Below, one piece after another: positions 27,013 to 36,524 of a DNA stretch of 64,000 bases. Source of the DNA: Gordonia sp. SL306 (GTDB lineage Bacteria > Actinomycetota > Actinomycetes > Mycobacteriales > Mycobacteriaceae); the NCBI RefSeq assembly GCF_026625785.1, contig NZ_CP113063.1, positions 1,798,001-1,862,000 of the forward strand, written 5' to 3'. The stretch's first letter is position 1; the number at the start of each line of letters is the position of its first letter. The notes under the pieces were generated by a model. It did not search any database. It was not told the DNA's origin and saw nothing but the letters and a program-made list of their open reading frames with translations. The translations under genes and the position numbers were made by a program.

Positions 27013-28494
27013 GTGACTGCGACGAGATCCGGCGGGTCGGAACGAGCCGGGGGTGCGTGGGGTATGTGGGGTCAGAGGCTGTCGGTGTCGATGATCGCGG
27101 TGGCGATCGTGACGTGCGTGACGCTGTCGTTCGGTGGGGAGAACGGCCTCGGCGCGGTGGCCTCGGCAGCTCCGATCGCACCACACTCGGACTCGCGCAC
27201 CACGTCGAGGAGCACCGAGCCGAAGGAGTGCGTCGGATCGCGGTTCGCCACCTTCGGCGCGATCTATGACGCCATCTTCGATTCGCTGAAGCCCTATCTG
27301 CCGCAAGAGGTCCAGCAGAAGTCGGCATCGATCAAGGCCGGCGCCCATCGCGACATGGCACGACTGCGGATCTCCTCGCTGGCGGTGTCGAATCATCCGT
27401 ACGACCTGGGGGCCGACGACAAGGACCCCATCATGAAGTACCGGGATCCGATCTCGCAGTGGGTGGTCACGCAGTTGGTCGCCGTTCGCGACGGCCGCGC
27501 CGGAGAGGCCATCCCCGTCGAGAACCTCACGCTGGCGCAGGCCGTGGAGAGCGTGTGGCTCTACCTCTATGTGACGGTCATGGTCCCGCTCACCGTGCTG
27601 CGGCGCACGCTGCCGAGCATCGGTCCGCTGGCAGGACCGATCACCATCGGCACGCTCATCACCCTGCCGATCCTTCTCGGCGTGTTCGCCGCGACCCAGC
27701 TGTACAAGTCGATCAGCGAGAAGCTGGTCGACTCATGCGTTGTGTCCGTCACGCGATCGCAGAAGGCGAACGCCGGGAAATCGGTCAAGGACCTCCGCTT
27801 CGCCTACGCGGTGCCCGGGATCGTCCGGGACATCGCCGGGCAGGTCGCGGTGGCCGACGCCGACACCTGTAAGCCGATCGGCGATCTGCCGCTGACGCGG
27901 ATCGTGACGCGCACCTCGGACTACCTGCAGTCGATCACCGCGAATCCCGCCACCGATCGACAGATCGCCGGGATGACGACGCGCCTGCAGGATTACCTGC
28001 GCACCACGCGAGTTCACCAGAATCTGATCCCTGCCGACCCCGCCGACTTCAACACGCCGGAGTACATCCTCTCTCAGGTCGGGGTGCTGATCCCCTACGT
28101 CGGCGGCGCCCCGCTCGACGTGGTCATCGGGCTCAGCCACAACCGCAACAACAAGCAGGATTTTGCTGCGACCGTACCGATGTCGGACCTGACGGTGACC
28201 AAGTCGCTCACCGCGGCCTACTACGCCTACGCGCTGGCCGCGCACATGGTGGAGTTGGCCTGGCAGGAGGGCGGTACCGACCCGGCGGCCGCGCTGGCCA
28301 ACGATCTGTTCCCCGGCCTCGGGATCACCACCGACATGCTGCCCAAGTCGACCGGCATCGTCGGGGCGCCGAACCTGTACGGACTCGTCGTGTACCACAA
28401 CGTACTTCGGTCGATGTGCCTCGCGGAGGACAAGCGTCCCGCCCCGGCTCCGACGTCGGGCAAGCGCGTACCGGTATCCGCGGCACGGTGGTGA
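27013..28494 (+). CDS. Exported protein of unknown function
   Basis: 493 residues if the GTG at 27013 is used; an ATG at 27061 gives a shorter N terminus. A signal-like hydrophobic stretch (LSVSMIAVAIVTCVTLSFGG) is followed by an Ala-x-Ala-like site (AVASAAPIA). The mature part has one internal hydrophobic region (TIGTLITLPILLGVFAATQLY) and the segment YLPQEVQQKSASIKAGAHRDMARLR. No domain recognised. Its place between dcd and the Hsp70-like paralog 2 suggests an envelope role, but this rests only on context. Confidence 0.7.
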   Translation: MTATRSGGSERAGGAWGMWGQRLSVSMIAVAIVTCVTLSFGGENGLGAVASAAPIAPHSDSRTTSRSTEPKECVGSRFATFGAIYDAIFDSLKPYLPQEVQQKSASIKAGAHRDMARLRISSLAVSNHPYDLGADDKDPIMKYRDPISQWVVTQLVAVRDGRAGEAIPVENLTLAQAVESVWLYLYVTVMVPLTVLRRTLPSIGPLAGPITIGTLITLPILLGVFAATQLYKSISEKLVDSCVVSVTRSQKANAGKSVKDLRFAYAVPGIVRDIAGQVAVADADTCKPIGDLPLTRIVTRTSDYLQSITANPATDRQIAGMTTRLQDYLRTTRVHQNLIPADPADFNTPEYILSQVGVLIPYVGGAPLDVVIGLSHNRNNKQDFAATVPMSDLTVTKSLTAAYYAYALAAHMVELAWQEGGTDPAAALANDLFPGLGITTDMLPKSTGIVGAPNLYGLVVYHNVLRSMCLAEDKRPAPAPTSGKRVPVSAARW

Positions 28495-28517
28495 CAGCGC
28501 TAGCGCGCAGTCGAAGT

Positions 28518-29573
28518 TCAGCCGGGTAACCGCGGCAGAACGATCGGCGGCAGCCCCGGAATCGGATTCGGGATGACCAGCCTCGGCGGCGCGGATCGTG
28601 GCCGATTCGGTTGATCGGGCGACTGCGGCGTGCCGTCGGAGGAAACGTCGTCGGCAGGCGCCGGCGGGGGTGGTGTGTAGGTCGCAGCCGGTTCCCGAGC
28701 GGCCACGAGTTCGGCGGGATCGGCGTAGCTCGACGTCGGTGACGGTGTGCTCGAAGGGAATTCGAGACTCGACGGCGGCCGACGCGGTGAGTCGTCGGCG
28801 GTGACCGCGAGCGCAGTCACCGTTCCGGCGCCGATGACGGCGACGACCGCGGCCATTGTGATGGCGATGCGCTTGCCCGGGTATCGGGCGGACGAGGCCG
28901 AGGAGTCGGTCTGATGCGCAGCGTGCGGCGGCGGCGCCAACTCCGGAGGCACCGGCTCGGTCGGCGGCGTCGGCGCGGGCGCCGCTGCCGGGACGCCCGA
29001 TGGGACACCGACATCGCGAATCCCGTCGACGGGCGGGTCCGGCGCGACCACTGGCAGATGCGCGGACCGCTGCAGGACCGCATCGAGGCCCGGCCAGTCA
29101 TCGCGTCCGCGGCCGAGTACCACCGAGGTGGTGCGGAACTCTCGGCCCATCTCGCGCAGCACGCCGGCGACCTCGGCGGCGAGTGAGGCGGTCGCCTCGT
29201 CGAGGTCTCGCCGACTGACGCGGAAGAACCGCACGTCGCGGTGCCCCATGACGAATGTCCCGTCGGACGTCGACAGGCGTTCACGTCCGCGTCCGGCGAG
29301 TTCCCGCAGTTCATTCCACCAGTCGTCGGTCCGGGGCGTCGGCACGCGACCGGCCCGGACCAGATGCTCCGCGAGGGCCTGGTCGAGAGCGGTGGGATGT
29401 ATCCCCCAGAGCGCACGCCGACCGAGAGCCGTTTCGGTGGCTGGGTCGACCGCGGAGATCAGCACGCCGTCGTCAGACATGTCGACGAGCAGAAACGGCT
29501 GATCGGTGGGTGCTCCGGAAGCGAGTTGGCGATCGCCGATCTCGGACGAGCGCATGGACTCCACGATGTTCAC
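28518..29573 (-). CDS. Pro-rich membrane protein with Hsp70-like half-domain (Rv0312-type), paralog 2
   Basis: 351 residues from a GTG at 29573. Same plan as the protein at 23359..24684: PFLLVDMSDDGVLISAVD, LDQALAEHLVRAG, LAGRGRERLSTSDGTFVMG, TSVVLGRGRDDWPGLDAVL, then a Pro-rich linker, one transmembrane helix (IAITMAAVVAVIGAGTVTALAV) and a Pro-rich tail ending NPIPGLPPIVLPRLPG. Identity to paralog 1 is highest in the ATPase-like segments and in the last 12 residues; the linker is shorter. It is convergent with the exported protein gene. Function unknown. Confidence 0.65.
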   Translation of the reverse strand: MNIVESMRSSEIGDRQLASGAPTDQPFLLVDMSDDGVLISAVDPATETALGRRALWGIHPTALDQALAEHLVRAGRVPTPRTDDWWNELRELAGRGRERLSTSDGTFVMGHRDVRFFRVSRRDLDEATASLAAEVAGVLREMGREFRTTSVVLGRGRDDWPGLDAVLQRSAHLPVVAPDPPVDGIRDVGVPSGVPAAAPAPTPPTEPVPPELAPPPHAAHQTDSSASSARYPGKRIAITMAAVVAVIGAGTVTALAVTADDSPRRPPSSLEFPSSTPSPTSSYADPAELVAAREPAATYTPPPPAPADDVSSDGTPQSPDQPNRPRSAPPRLVIPNPIPGLPPIVLPRLPG

Positions 29574-29751
29574 GACCCCCGAGCGCGCTCACGGACATTG
29601 AGGGCATCAAGCTAACACGTCTGGCGCCACGACGTCCGACTCCACAGTGCCTGGCCCGCGCGTGCCGGGCCGGCGAAATGCGGGTGTCCGCGCACGGGCT
29701 CGAGCGTGGCGTTTGCTACTCTGTCGATCGCGAGGTCAGAGCGCCTCGCAC

Positions 29752-29825
29752 GCCGATGTAGTTCAATGGCAGAACATCAGCTTCCCAAGCTGAATACGCG
29801 GGTTCGATTCCCGTCATCGGCTCCA
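29752..29825 (+). tRNA. tRNA-Gly (anticodon CCC)
   Basis: It folds as a full cloverleaf. The acceptor stem is GCCGATG with CATCGGC, followed by encoded TCCA. The D arm is GTTC-loop-GAAC, and the anticodon stem TCAGC/GCTGA has loop TTCCCAA, giving anticodon CCC at 29784-29786. The T stem GCGGG/CCCGT encloses TTCGATT. It reads GGG codons. tRNA genes are common integration sites, but no integrase is visible in the window. Confidence 0.95.
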
Positions 29826-29904
29826 CCATCACCGCACCTCCATCACCACCGCATGTAGAGCGGTGCCACGCCAGAATCGACTGCCCGCGTTTCCACGTGA
29901 CAGA

Positions 29905-30378
29905 TCAACGGCTTTCGGGCGCCTGTCGGGGGTCCTGCACGTGGCGCGGATCGTATCCCTGATCGGGGCCTTGAGCGTGGCGCGGCGGCTGGTCACCCTC
30001 CTGGTGGGGCTCCGGCTCGCGACGGACTCCGTCCCGCCCGACGTCGGGGTCGAGCTTGTCGGCGCGCGCGAACTCGCTGTCGACCTGTTCCCGGGACTCG
30101 GCGGCGTGCTCCTGATGGGTGCGCGCATGCTCGCCGAGACGCTTGGCCTCGGCAGCCTTCTGATCGGCCTCGGCCTTGGCCTTACGTGCCCGCGCCTCGG
30201 ACTCCTCGGCGATTGCTTCGCGATGGCGCACGTCCGACACCTGCGCGGTGGCGTTCTCCCTGATGTCCTGCGCTTTGACCCGGCGGTGCTGCCTGCGCTG
30301 TCGCAGGAACAGCAGCAATGCCACGAGCAGGATGATCACGACAACGATGGCGATGATGACCCAGATTGCAGTATCCAC
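29905..30378 (-). CDS. Single-pass membrane protein with charged coiled-coil domain
   Basis: 157 residues from the GTG at 30378, which has a GAGGAG site; the frame is open further upstream but without coding character. An N-terminal transmembrane helix (IWVIIAIVVVIILLVALLLFL) is followed by a highly charged helix rich in Ala, Glu, Lys and Arg (ARKAKAEADQKAAEAKRLGE), predicted coiled coil, and a hydrophilic Pro/Asp/Arg-rich tail. Proteins of this type are widespread in mycolate actinobacteria and poorly characterised. No function is proposed. Confidence 0.7.
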   Translation of the reverse strand: MDTAIWVIIAIVVVIILLVALLLFLRQRRQHRRVKAQDIRENATAQVSDVRHREAIAEESEARARKAKAEADQKAAEAKRLGEHARTHQEHAAESREQVDSEFARADKLDPDVGRDGVRREPEPHQEGDQPPRHAQGPDQGYDPRHVQDPRQAPESR

Positions 30379-30560
30379 GGTTCCACTCCTCGGATGACGA
30401 TGGTCGCGAAGACATACCCAGTACAGAGCGAGATCAAACATTCGAAGCTGCTGACCTCGCGGACCTTCATCGGAGCCATATATCCCCCTGAGTGACCTCT
30501 CAGCTAAGCGGACTAGAGTTCGCTTTAGCTGGACGCCACAATGCATGGAGGAACGACACG

Positions 30561-31085
30561 ATGTCTACTGATGTTTCATCACGAGCGAAGGCGCTCGATC
30601 TGGGCCTGCTGACGCTGCGCACTGCGGTGGGTGCGACGTTGTTCGCCCATGGCGCACAGAAGCTCACCGGTTGGTTCGGCGGGCCGGGCATCGAGGCGAC
30701 CGCATCCGGCATGAATCAGATGGGCTTCAAGCCTGCCAAGCTGTCCGCGGTCACCGCCGGGGTCAGCGAAGCTGCCGGTGGTCTTGTCGCGTTGGGCGCG
30801 GGCACCCGGGTCGCCTCGGCAGCCGGCGCCGCAGCCATGATCGCGGCCGCCGATGTACACCGCCCGAATGGCTTCTTCGCGCAGAACGGCGGCCTGGAGT
30901 ACCCAGCGATCCTGGGCATCGCCTCGGCAGCGCTGGCCCTGACCGGCCCCGGCCGCTACTCCCTGGACAGCAAGATGGGACATCGCCTCGAGCGTGACGG
31001 GGTGGGGGTGGCCGCGCTCGCCGCCGCGACCGCGGGTGCAGCAGCAGTGCTGTACCGCCGCAAAAAGGTGACAGCCACCGCCTGA
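30561..31085 (+). CDS. DoxX family membrane protein
   Basis: 174 residues from the ATG at 30561, preceded by GGAGGA. The family start is plain: DLGLLTLRTAVGATLFAHGAQKL, the first of four membrane helices, with GWFGGPGI next. Helices near 60-80, 85-105 and 110-130 follow, and a further hydrophobic C-terminal segment ends in RRKK. DoxX proteins are four-helix membrane proteins; in M. tuberculosis one member works in a thiol/oxidative-stress membrane complex. There are no partner genes here, so the role is open. Confidence 0.85.
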   Translation: MSTDVSSRAKALDLGLLTLRTAVGATLFAHGAQKLTGWFGGPGIEATASGMNQMGFKPAKLSAVTAGVSEAAGGLVALGAGTRVASAAGAAAMIAAADVHRPNGFFAQNGGLEYPAILGIASAALALTGPGRYSLDSKMGHRLERDGVGVAALAAATAGAAAVLYRRKKVTATA

Positions 31086-31164
31086 CCTTGTAACCGGCAA
31101 GTCGTCCGGTAGCGATGTCGTACATTCGTCACGGATGGCGCATCGACACAAGGGAGACACTGAC

Positions 31165-32334
31165 ATGACACCGGACTACGGGGCTTTCCAACTGGAGATC
31201 TACCTGGCCGGTACGCAAGGCGTGCTCCCCCGCTACCCGGTTGACTCCGAGTCCCTCGAGCGCAAGGCGCAGGAGGTGCTGCCGCCCTGGATCTGGTCGT
31301 ACGTGACGGGTGGCTGCGGGAATGAACGGACCCAGCGCGCGAATGTCGACGCGTTCGACAAGTGGGGCATCGTGCCTCGGATGGGCGTCGGGGCGACCGA
31401 ACGTGACCTGTCGGTCGACTTGTTCGGGACCACGCTGCCGTCGCCGGTCTTCATGGCACCGATCGGGGTGATCGGGATCTGCGCCCAGGACTTCCACGGC
31501 GATCTCGCCGTCGCGCGAGCCGCGGAGCGCACCGGGGTTCCGGCCGTACAGTCCACGCTGTCCATGGACCCGGTCGAGGAGACCGGTGCGATCCACCAGG
31601 AGACGCCGGGATTCTTCCAGCTCTACATGCCCAAGGATCGTGACCTCGCATTGAGTTTCATCCAGCGTGCGGAGCAGGCCGGATACCAGGGGATCGCCGT
31701 CACCCTGGACACCTGGACACCGGGCTGGCGCCCGCGGGATCTCAACACCTCCAACTTTCCGCAGCTCCGCGGCATGTGTGTCTCCAACTACTTCACCGAC
31801 CCCAATTTCCTGGGCAAGCTCGCCAAGAGTCCGGAGGAGGACCTGCCATCGGCCGTCCTGCAGTGGGCGGTGAGCTTCGGCCAACCGGTCAGCTGGGACG
31901 ATCTGGCCTGGATCCGTGAGGTGACGGATCTGCCCGTCATTCCGAAGGGGATCTGCCATCCCGACGACGTCCGCCGCGCCGTCGACGTCGGCGCCGACGC
32001 CATCTACTGCTCGAATCACGGTGGGCGCCAAGCCAATGGTGGACTCTCTGCCTTGCAGCACCTACCCGATGTGGTGGCCGCGGCAGGTGACACACCAGTC
32101 CTGTTCGACTCGGGGGTGCGCAGTGGCAGCGACGTCGTCCTGGCCCTCGCACTCGGCGCCACCGCCGTCGGCATCGGCCGCTCCTATGCCTACGCGCTGG
32201 CCGTCGGCGGCGAGGACGGCCTGGTCCATCACCTCCGGTCGATCCTGGCCGAGGCCGACCTGCTGATGGCGATCAACGGCTATCCGACGATTGCCGACCT
32301 CCGGGCCGACGGGGCTCTTCAGCGCGCCATGTAG
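31165..32334 (+). CDS. Lactate 2-monooxygenase-like FMN alpha-hydroxy acid oxidoreductase
   Basis: 389 residues from the ATG at 31165 with GGGAG upstream. It aligns by eye over its whole length with M. smegmatis lactate 2-monooxygenase: the N-terminal DYGAFQLEIYLAG, FMAPIGVIGICAQDFHGD, ITLDTW-type TLDTWTPGWRPRDL, and the catalytic/FMN block YCSNHGGRQANGG, with the base His near residue 286. The family oxidises L-lactate to acetate, CO2 and water, or simply acts as an oxidase; the exact 2-hydroxy acid here is not decided. It is cytosolic with FMN bound. Monocistronic in appearance. Confidence 0.87.
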   Translation: MTPDYGAFQLEIYLAGTQGVLPRYPVDSESLERKAQEVLPPWIWSYVTGGCGNERTQRANVDAFDKWGIVPRMGVGATERDLSVDLFGTTLPSPVFMAPIGVIGICAQDFHGDLAVARAAERTGVPAVQSTLSMDPVEETGAIHQETPGFFQLYMPKDRDLALSFIQRAEQAGYQGIAVTLDTWTPGWRPRDLNTSNFPQLRGMCVSNYFTDPNFLGKLAKSPEEDLPSAVLQWAVSFGQPVSWDDLAWIREVTDLPVIPKGICHPDDVRRAVDVGADAIYCSNHGGRQANGGLSALQHLPDVVAAAGDTPVLFDSGVRSGSDVVLALALGATAVGIGRSYAYALAVGGEDGLVHHLRSILAEADLLMAINGYPTIADLRADGALQRAM

Positions 32335-32415
32335 CGGCGACGCCTTGTCCGCTGGTCAGGCGAAACAGCAAGAACGGTCAAGCCGCGCCCGACCGCATGC
32401 TCGTAGCGTTGGGCC

Positions 32416-32973
32416 ATGACCGAGAAGCACACGCTGCCGCAGGCGGATACTCTGCCGGCGCTATCCGAGCCGCTCGTAGACCGCCCCCGTTTCCCCGATG
32501 GTTACGGGGTCAGCGAGAGCCTCGACGGGACGCGCTCGTGGGCGTCGGTCGAGATACGCCTCGTGGAATCAACGCACTACTGGCTGACGTCGGTGCGACC
32601 GGACGGCGCTCCCCACGCCGTCCCCCGCTGGGGTGTCTGGGTCGATGGCCGATTCTTCTACGACGGCGCCCCGACGACCCGGCACACACGCAACGTCGAA
32701 GCCAACCCCGCCTGCACGCTCACCTTGGAGAGCGGGTCGGACGTGGTGATCATCGAAGGGGCCTCGGTTGCGGTGTGCGCACGGCCCGACGGTCTTGGCG
32801 CCCGGCTCGCCGAGGCATTCGGAAAGTATGCCGACCAGGACTACCGGCCCGAACCGGACTCTTGGCAGTCCCCGGCCGACGGTGGCGGTCTGCGGACGAT
32901 CACGCCGCGACGCGGCTTCGCGTGGTCGGCATTCCCCACCGACTGCACGCGCTTCACCTTCCGACTCACCTGA
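32416..32973 (+). CDS. Pyridoxamine-phosphate-oxidase-like split-barrel flavoprotein
   Basis: 185 residues. The core (THYWLTSVRPDGAPHAVPRWGVWVDGRFFYDG followed by TRHTRNVEANP) is the FMN/F420-binding split barrel of PNPOx-like and deazaflavin-dependent reductases. The C-terminal half (GGGLRTITPRRGFAWSAFP) is typical of a subgroup common in Mycobacterium and Gordonia. The cofactor, FMN or F420, cannot be settled. No obvious operon partners. Confidence 0.78.
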   Translation: MTEKHTLPQADTLPALSEPLVDRPRFPDGYGVSESLDGTRSWASVEIRLVESTHYWLTSVRPDGAPHAVPRWGVWVDGRFFYDGAPTTRHTRNVEANPACTLTLESGSDVVIIEGASVAVCARPDGLGARLAEAFGKYADQDYRPEPDSWQSPADGGGLRTITPRRGFAWSAFPTDCTRFTFRLT

Positions 32974-33096
32974 AGTACGGCGCGTAGGCACCGAAAGGCA
33001 CCTGCCCGGTGGGACTGCGCACCAAGCCGACCTCAAGTCCGTCACAAGAGCCGATCGAGATGCTCGTCGCACGACAAGCAACCGAAAGGCTTTCCG

Positions 33097-33711
33097 ATGA
33101 CGTTCCACGATTCCTCTCCGCGCCCGGCCATCACCTACATCGACGACGCCGACCGACCAGCACCGCGCCGGCGATGGCAACTCGCCCGCCACGCCGGTCT
33201 GTTGGTCGCCTGCTCGGGCTTCACCCTGCTCGCCGCGTGCAGCGTGTCCTTCAGTACCGACAGCGAGAGCCCTGTCGAGAAGACCTCCGACATCGCGGCG
33301 GGCGAATGTCTACAGATCGCGGACAAGGCCGATGACGAAGGGAAGGTGCGCGCCACCAAGGTCGCTTGCGACTCCGACGGGCTCACCTTCTACGCCGCCT
33401 CGACGGTCGCGACCGATGGTGCCTGCGCCGGCGAGAACAGCGCCAGCCTCTCGTTCCCCGGTGATCCTCAGAAGCTCTGTATGACACCCAATTTCGTCAA
33501 CGGAGAGTGCTACCAGATACCGATGCCCGGTGGGCAACTTGTCGACTACCGGGAGAGTGACTGCACGGCCACGCCCGCGCAGACGACGGTCATCGCCGAA
33601 GCGATGTCACGCGCGGACGAGTCGGTGACCTGTACCCATGACCAGACCAAGTGGTCGTTCTCCCAGCCGAATTCGCTCGGATACTGCCTGCGCGCAATCG
33701 AGCCGGCCTGA
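33097..33711 (+). CDS. LppU-like lipoprotein
   Basis: 204 residues. The N-terminal region has a twin-arginine-like basic stretch (APRRRWQLARH) and then a lipobox LLAAC-S, giving a lipid-anchored mature protein. The mature domain (AAGECLQIADKADDEGKVRATKVACDSDGLTFYA) has the Cys pattern and layout of the LppU/SCO3897-like family. Six or more Cys probably form disulfides outside the cell. Function unknown. The N-terminal cytoplasmic stretch of ~30 residues before the signal is unusually long; an internal start cannot be excluded. Confidence 0.72.
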   Translation: MTFHDSSPRPAITYIDDADRPAPRRRWQLARHAGLLVACSGFTLLAACSVSFSTDSESPVEKTSDIAAGECLQIADKADDEGKVRATKVACDSDGLTFYAASTVATDGACAGENSASLSFPGDPQKLCMTPNFVNGECYQIPMPGGQLVDYRESDCTATPAQTTVIAEAMSRADESVTCTHDQTKWSFSQPNSLGYCLRAIEPA

Positions 33712-33833
33712 CACCCGGGTGCACACCCGGGGACGAGGCTCACGAACGATTCTTGTCAGACCGGTTTCGTAGAGTAGTCGTCAGCAGGATCAGTTGTTGA
33801 TGAACCCGAGGTCGGCCCCCACCGGAGTGGCTG

Positions 33834-35465
33834 ATGTTCGAAGAGATACGTGGGAACGGTCCTGTGTTCCCTGGTTTCTTCGTGCGGAAGGTGTTCTCGG
33901 TGTCGGGTTCGGCGTGGTCGCTGTCGTCGTGGTGGGGTGTCTCCTCGCCGTGGCCCGATGTGGCACCGCTGTTCACCGGTGGGGTGCCCGCCGAGGAGAT
34001 CCCCGACGCGGACACCAACGACCTGGTTGGCTCCTTCGTCTCCCTGCAGCGCGGTCAGTCTTTTCTGGCGTGGCAGAAATACCAGACCGCAGCCGAACTG
34101 CATGCCCGCATCGTCGGCACCACCCCGGACCCGCATGCGCTGTTCCTCAAAGACAGCTTCGCCGACTGCGCCGCGCGGATCGCGATGGCGTTGAGCATCT
34201 CCCAACAGGCCGCGGAAAAGATCATCAATCAAGCTCTCGCCCTACGGGACCGGTTGCCGCAGATCGCCGAACGGCTCCGGGACGGGAAGATCTCGGCCGA
34301 GTTGGTCGCCACGATCATCTCGCGCACCGATCTGGTCGACGGTCACGACTACGCAGAGGCGGTCGACGCAGAGATCGCCGCGGCTCTGGATCTGCACGAC
34401 GGTGCGTGGTCCCGCGAACGCGTGCAGGACATGGTCGATCGGATCGTGTTCCGCCACGACCCGGACGGGGTACGCGAGCATCGCAGACGTGCGCTCGATG
34501 CCCGCGGGGTGTGGGTGCACGACGGCAAGGACGGCACCTCGAAGTTCACGGCGACGATGGCGGCGGAGAACGCGCGGATCGCGATGGCCACGGTCAGGGC
34601 ACTCGCTGCGACCGCCTGTGAGTTCGATGGGCGCACGAAACTGCAGCGGGCCTCGGATGCGACATTCGCGTTGATGACCGGGACTCCGTTCGAATGCCAG
34701 TGCGGCCGGGCCGAGTGCACCGCACAGATCCCCGAACCGACAGCGACGCCGCAGGTCGACAGCAAGGTGATCATCCACGTCATCGCCGACGAATCCACCG
34801 TCGCCGGCACCGCCGACAATGCCGGGTTCCTCGCCGGGCACGGCGTCATCTCCGACGACCACGTGCGCGATCTGGTCGCGCGCCCGGACGCGGTGGTCAC
34901 ACCTCTCGTACCGCCTGGTACGCAGCCGAACCCGGACGGCACCATCACGCTGCCGGCGTATCTGCCGTCGGAACCGTACCGACCGTCGTCGGCACTGGAT
35001 CTGTTCGTGCGGATTCGTGACGGCTACAGCGTGATCCCCGGCTCCTCGGTGTCGTCATTCGACGGCGACCTCGACCACGTCGTCGAATACGACCACCAGC
35101 ATCCGGCTCGTGGTGGTCAGACCACCGCGGACAACCTGAACGCCAAAGACCGCTTCGGGCACCTGCTCAAGACGTTCGGCGAATGGGTCGACGATCAGTA
35201 CCGCGACCACACCGGCCGCCTGCGCACCGAGTTCACCACACCCGAAGGGCTGATCATCCCGGGCGATCCCGAACATCTCGACGTCCTGTTCCCCGGGCTG
35301 CTGCGGATCCGGTTCACGGCGCCGGCTCAGGGGCCGCCGCGCACCGCAGTAGAGCCGCCAATACCACCCCCTCGGTTGCAGAGTCGGGTGTCAGCCAAAC
35401 ACGCCCGCAGACAGCAGGAACGCGAACGCAACCGCAAACGCCGGATCAGCGAGGCCGACGACTAG
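33834..35465 (+). CDS. DUF222-HNH endonuclease (13E12 repeat family)
   Basis: 543 residues. The N-terminal DUF222 domain includes LHARIVGTT, MALSISQQAAEKIINQALALRDRLPQ-type helices and LRDGKISAELVATIISRT. The C-terminal HNH motif is DGDLDHVVEYDHQHPARGGQTTADN, with His-Asn-His-type residues but DH at the first position as usual for the family. A very basic tail (RRQQERERNRKRR) follows. This family is multi-copy in mycolate actinobacteria and thought to be mobile or selfish. The copy is intact. No flanking repeats seen. Confidence 0.88.
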   Translation: MFEEIRGNGPVFPGFFVRKVFSVSGSAWSLSSWWGVSSPWPDVAPLFTGGVPAEEIPDADTNDLVGSFVSLQRGQSFLAWQKYQTAAELHARIVGTTPDPHALFLKDSFADCAARIAMALSISQQAAEKIINQALALRDRLPQIAERLRDGKISAELVATIISRTDLVDGHDYAEAVDAEIAAALDLHDGAWSRERVQDMVDRIVFRHDPDGVREHRRRALDARGVWVHDGKDGTSKFTATMAAENARIAMATVRALAATACEFDGRTKLQRASDATFALMTGTPFECQCGRAECTAQIPEPTATPQVDSKVIIHVIADESTVAGTADNAGFLAGHGVISDDHVRDLVARPDAVVTPLVPPGTQPNPDGTITLPAYLPSEPYRPSSALDLFVRIRDGYSVIPGSSVSSFDGDLDHVVEYDHQHPARGGQTTADNLNAKDRFGHLLKTFGEWVDDQYRDHTGRLRTEFTTPEGLIIPGDPEHLDVLFPGLLRIRFTAPAQGPPRTAVEPPIPPPRLQSRVSAKHARRQQERERNRKRRISEADD

Positions 35466-35482
35466 AAGCTGAGACCCCGTGC

Positions 35483-36364
35483 TCAGTACCGCACCGGAAC
35501 CTCGGTCACGGCCAGGTGAGGGCTGGTGTACCCACTACGGACCCGTTCGGGAAGTTCGATGTCCGGCGCGGCCAGAGGCGTGTACGGAACCTGGTCGAGC
35601 AGGTGGCTGATGATGTTGAGCCGTCCACGCTTCTTGTCGTCGGTGTTCGCGACGTACCACGGCGCCCACCCGGTGTCGCTGTAGCGGAACATGTCGTCGC
35701 GGGCCTGCGAGTAGTCGTCCCAATGGGTATACGACTTCACGTCCATCGGCGACAGTTTCCAGTACTTGCGCGGGTCGTCGATCCGGCTCTGCAGGCGAAG
35801 GGTCTGTTCGTCTTCGCTGACCTCGAGCCAGTACTTGATCAGCAGGACCCCGGACCGGACCACGGCACGCTCGAACTCGGGGACGTCAGCGAGGAACTGC
35901 GTGGACTGTTCCTCGGTGCAGAATCCCATCACCCGCTCCACGCCCGCCCGGTTGTACCAACTGCGGTCGAAGATCACCACCTCGCCCGCCGCCGGCAGAT
36001 GGGGCACGTACCGCTGCAAGAACATCTGCGACTTCTCGCGCTCGGTGGGGGTCGGCAACGCCACGACTCGGAACACACGAGGACTGACGCGTTCGGTGAT
36101 CGCCTTGATGACGCCACCCTTGCCCGCGGTGTCACGCCCCTCGAAGATCACGCAGACCTTGGCGCCGGTGGCGCGCACCCACTCCTGCATGGCGACGAGT
36201 TCGGCGTGGAGCGGCTTCACCAACTCCCGGAACTCCTTGTTCTTCATCGGAGATGTTGGTGCCGAATCTGATTGGTGGCTTTCCGCATGCCCTGACGCCG
36301 ACGACGTTTCGCGGGTCGCATGCTTCTTTCCGTGCGACTTCTTCTTGGATTTCTTCTTACCCAC
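35483..36364 (-). CDS. ppk2: Polyphosphate kinase 2 family protein
   Basis: 293 residues from a GTG at 36364. A Lys-rich N-terminal extension (GKKKSKKKSHGKKHATRE) precedes the kinase domain: Walker A in FEGRDTAGKGGVIKAI, the lid block EREKSQMFLQRYVPHLP, Walker B FDRSWYNRAGVERVMGFC, and WKLSPMDVKSYTHWDDYSQARDDMF. Class I PPK2 enzymes transfer phosphate between polyphosphate and nucleoside diphosphates. The basic extension could bind polyphosphate or nucleic acid. Adjacent to the DUF222-HNH gene, convergent with it. Confidence 0.92.
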   Translation of the reverse strand: MGKKKSKKKSHGKKHATRETSSASGHAESHQSDSAPTSPMKNKEFRELVKPLHAELVAMQEWVRATGAKVCVIFEGRDTAGKGGVIKAITERVSPRVFRVVALPTPTEREKSQMFLQRYVPHLPAAGEVVIFDRSWYNRAGVERVMGFCTEEQSTQFLADVPEFERAVVRSGVLLIKYWLEVSEDEQTLRLQSRIDDPRKYWKLSPMDVKSYTHWDDYSQARDDMFRYSDTGWAPWYVANTDDKKRGRLNIISHLLDQVPYTPLAAPDIELPERVRSGYTSPHLAVTEVPVRY

Positions 36365-36524
36365 GAACTGTCCTCCTCGATCACGATGCCCGGTCGATCA
36401 ACCCGACAAGGTTTCGGAGAATGCTACGCGGGTGCGTACTCGAGGCGGAGCGCCACGGCGATGGCCGACAGGCTGCGTGCAGGACGATGAGCGGCCGAAA
36501 CCATCCGTGCCTTACGATCCCCCG

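Noticed and set aside
29752..29825. tRNA-Gly as an integration site for a genomic island
   Set aside because: No integrase and no duplicated tRNA 3' end is seen in the window; the flanking genes look native.
33834..35465. DUF222-HNH gene as sign of a prophage or integrated element
   Set aside because: No integrase, att repeats, or phage genes surround it, and the family is common in the chromosome of these bacteria.
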